From a virus: a stretch of DNA of 20,827 bases. Shown here piece by piece: positions 20,773 through 20,827 of this stretch; the first letter of the stretch is position 1, and every line of letters starts with the position of its first letter. Location of the stretch: IMG/VR virus record IMGVR_UViG_3300010151_000252, positions 1-20,827 of that record; one strand, 5' to 3'. The position numbers and the translations under genes are program-made. The notes beneath the pieces were generated by a model. That model was not told the DNA's origin. It saw nothing but the letters and a program-made list of their open reading frames with translations, and did not search any database.

Positions 20773-20827
20773 GAATGTTTATATGGGATTAGATTGTTCT
20801 AGTAAAGCTATTCATAGTGTATGGATA
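20762..20827 (+). CDS. Probable RuvC-like Holliday junction resolvase (3' partial)
   Basis: An ATG at 20762, overlapping the end of the previous gene by 11 bases and preceded by GGAAG, opens a frame of 22 codons that runs to the end of the window. The visible N-terminus V-Y-M-G-L-D-C-S-S-K-A has the G-(I/L)-D-x-S-S start of RuvC/RNase H-like folds, with the Asp as the first catalytic metal ligand. The location after recA and two nucleases fits a resolvase. Only 22 residues are visible, so this is tentative. Confidence 0.45.
   Translation, partial: MLNKNVYMGLDCSSKAIHSVWI

Overview
This is a segment of a tailed double-stranded DNA bacteriophage genome (Caudoviricetes). It is AT-rich, with every convincing gene on the + strand and genes packed end to end. 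The best fit is a siphovirus-like phage: there is one large tail-tube-type protein, a tail-assembly-chaperone pair with a frameshift site, a tape measure and a hub/fibre, but no sheath. The host is probably a bacterium. Ribosome binding sites are strong AGGAGG types, four sites have exact TTGACA -35 boxes with 17-bp spacing to sigma-70-like -10 boxes, and the replication enzymes are of bacterial type (DnaB, TOPRIM primase, PolA, RecA). The habitat cannot be read from the sequence. A marine uncultured phage is only an impression.

Left module (1-10726, structural). A 5'-truncated connector/adaptor protein is followed by a probable tail-terminator protein, a 630-residue tail-tube-type protein and a chaperone pair joined by an A-AAA-AAA -1 slippery site. 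A hydrophobic tape-measure-like protein, a distal-tail-like protein and a 1428-residue polypeptide come next. That last polypeptide combines a baseplate-hub-like N-terminus, repeated beta modules, a fibre region and a C-terminal self-cleaving S74 chaperone. A ~70-residue beta module occurs in both of the last two proteins and is nearly identical in DNA at two places.

Junction (10730-11173). A small HTH/zinc-finger protein gene is followed at once by a strong sigma-70 promoter whose -10 region lies inside a perfect 6-bp inverted repeat, a plausible operator.

Right module (11174-20827, replication and recombination). In order: small membrane protein, phage sigma factor, small unknown, DnaB-type helicase, small unknown, CHC2/TOPRIM primase, probable ssDNA-binding protein, family A DNA polymerase, SET-domain protein, a cluster of small proteins, a MazG-like protein with altered metal-ligand positions, RecA, a Vsr/DUF559-like nuclease, a Cas4/RecB-like nuclease, a coiled-coil-type unknown, and the first 22 codons of a likely RuvC-like resolvase. 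Helicase, primase, SSB and polymerase would form the replisome; RecA and the three nuclease-type proteins would form the recombination and repair set.

There is no gene-free stretch above 300 bases; the largest gap is 66 bases (11108-11173). I saw no tRNA, CRISPR array, IS element, integrase, lysis gene or convincing terminator. I did not find a clearly novel defence or counter-defence system. The most unusual items are the phage SET-domain protein, the MazG-like protein with Glu-to-Gln changes, the shuffled tail domain, and the cluster of near-consensus promoters confined to the right module.
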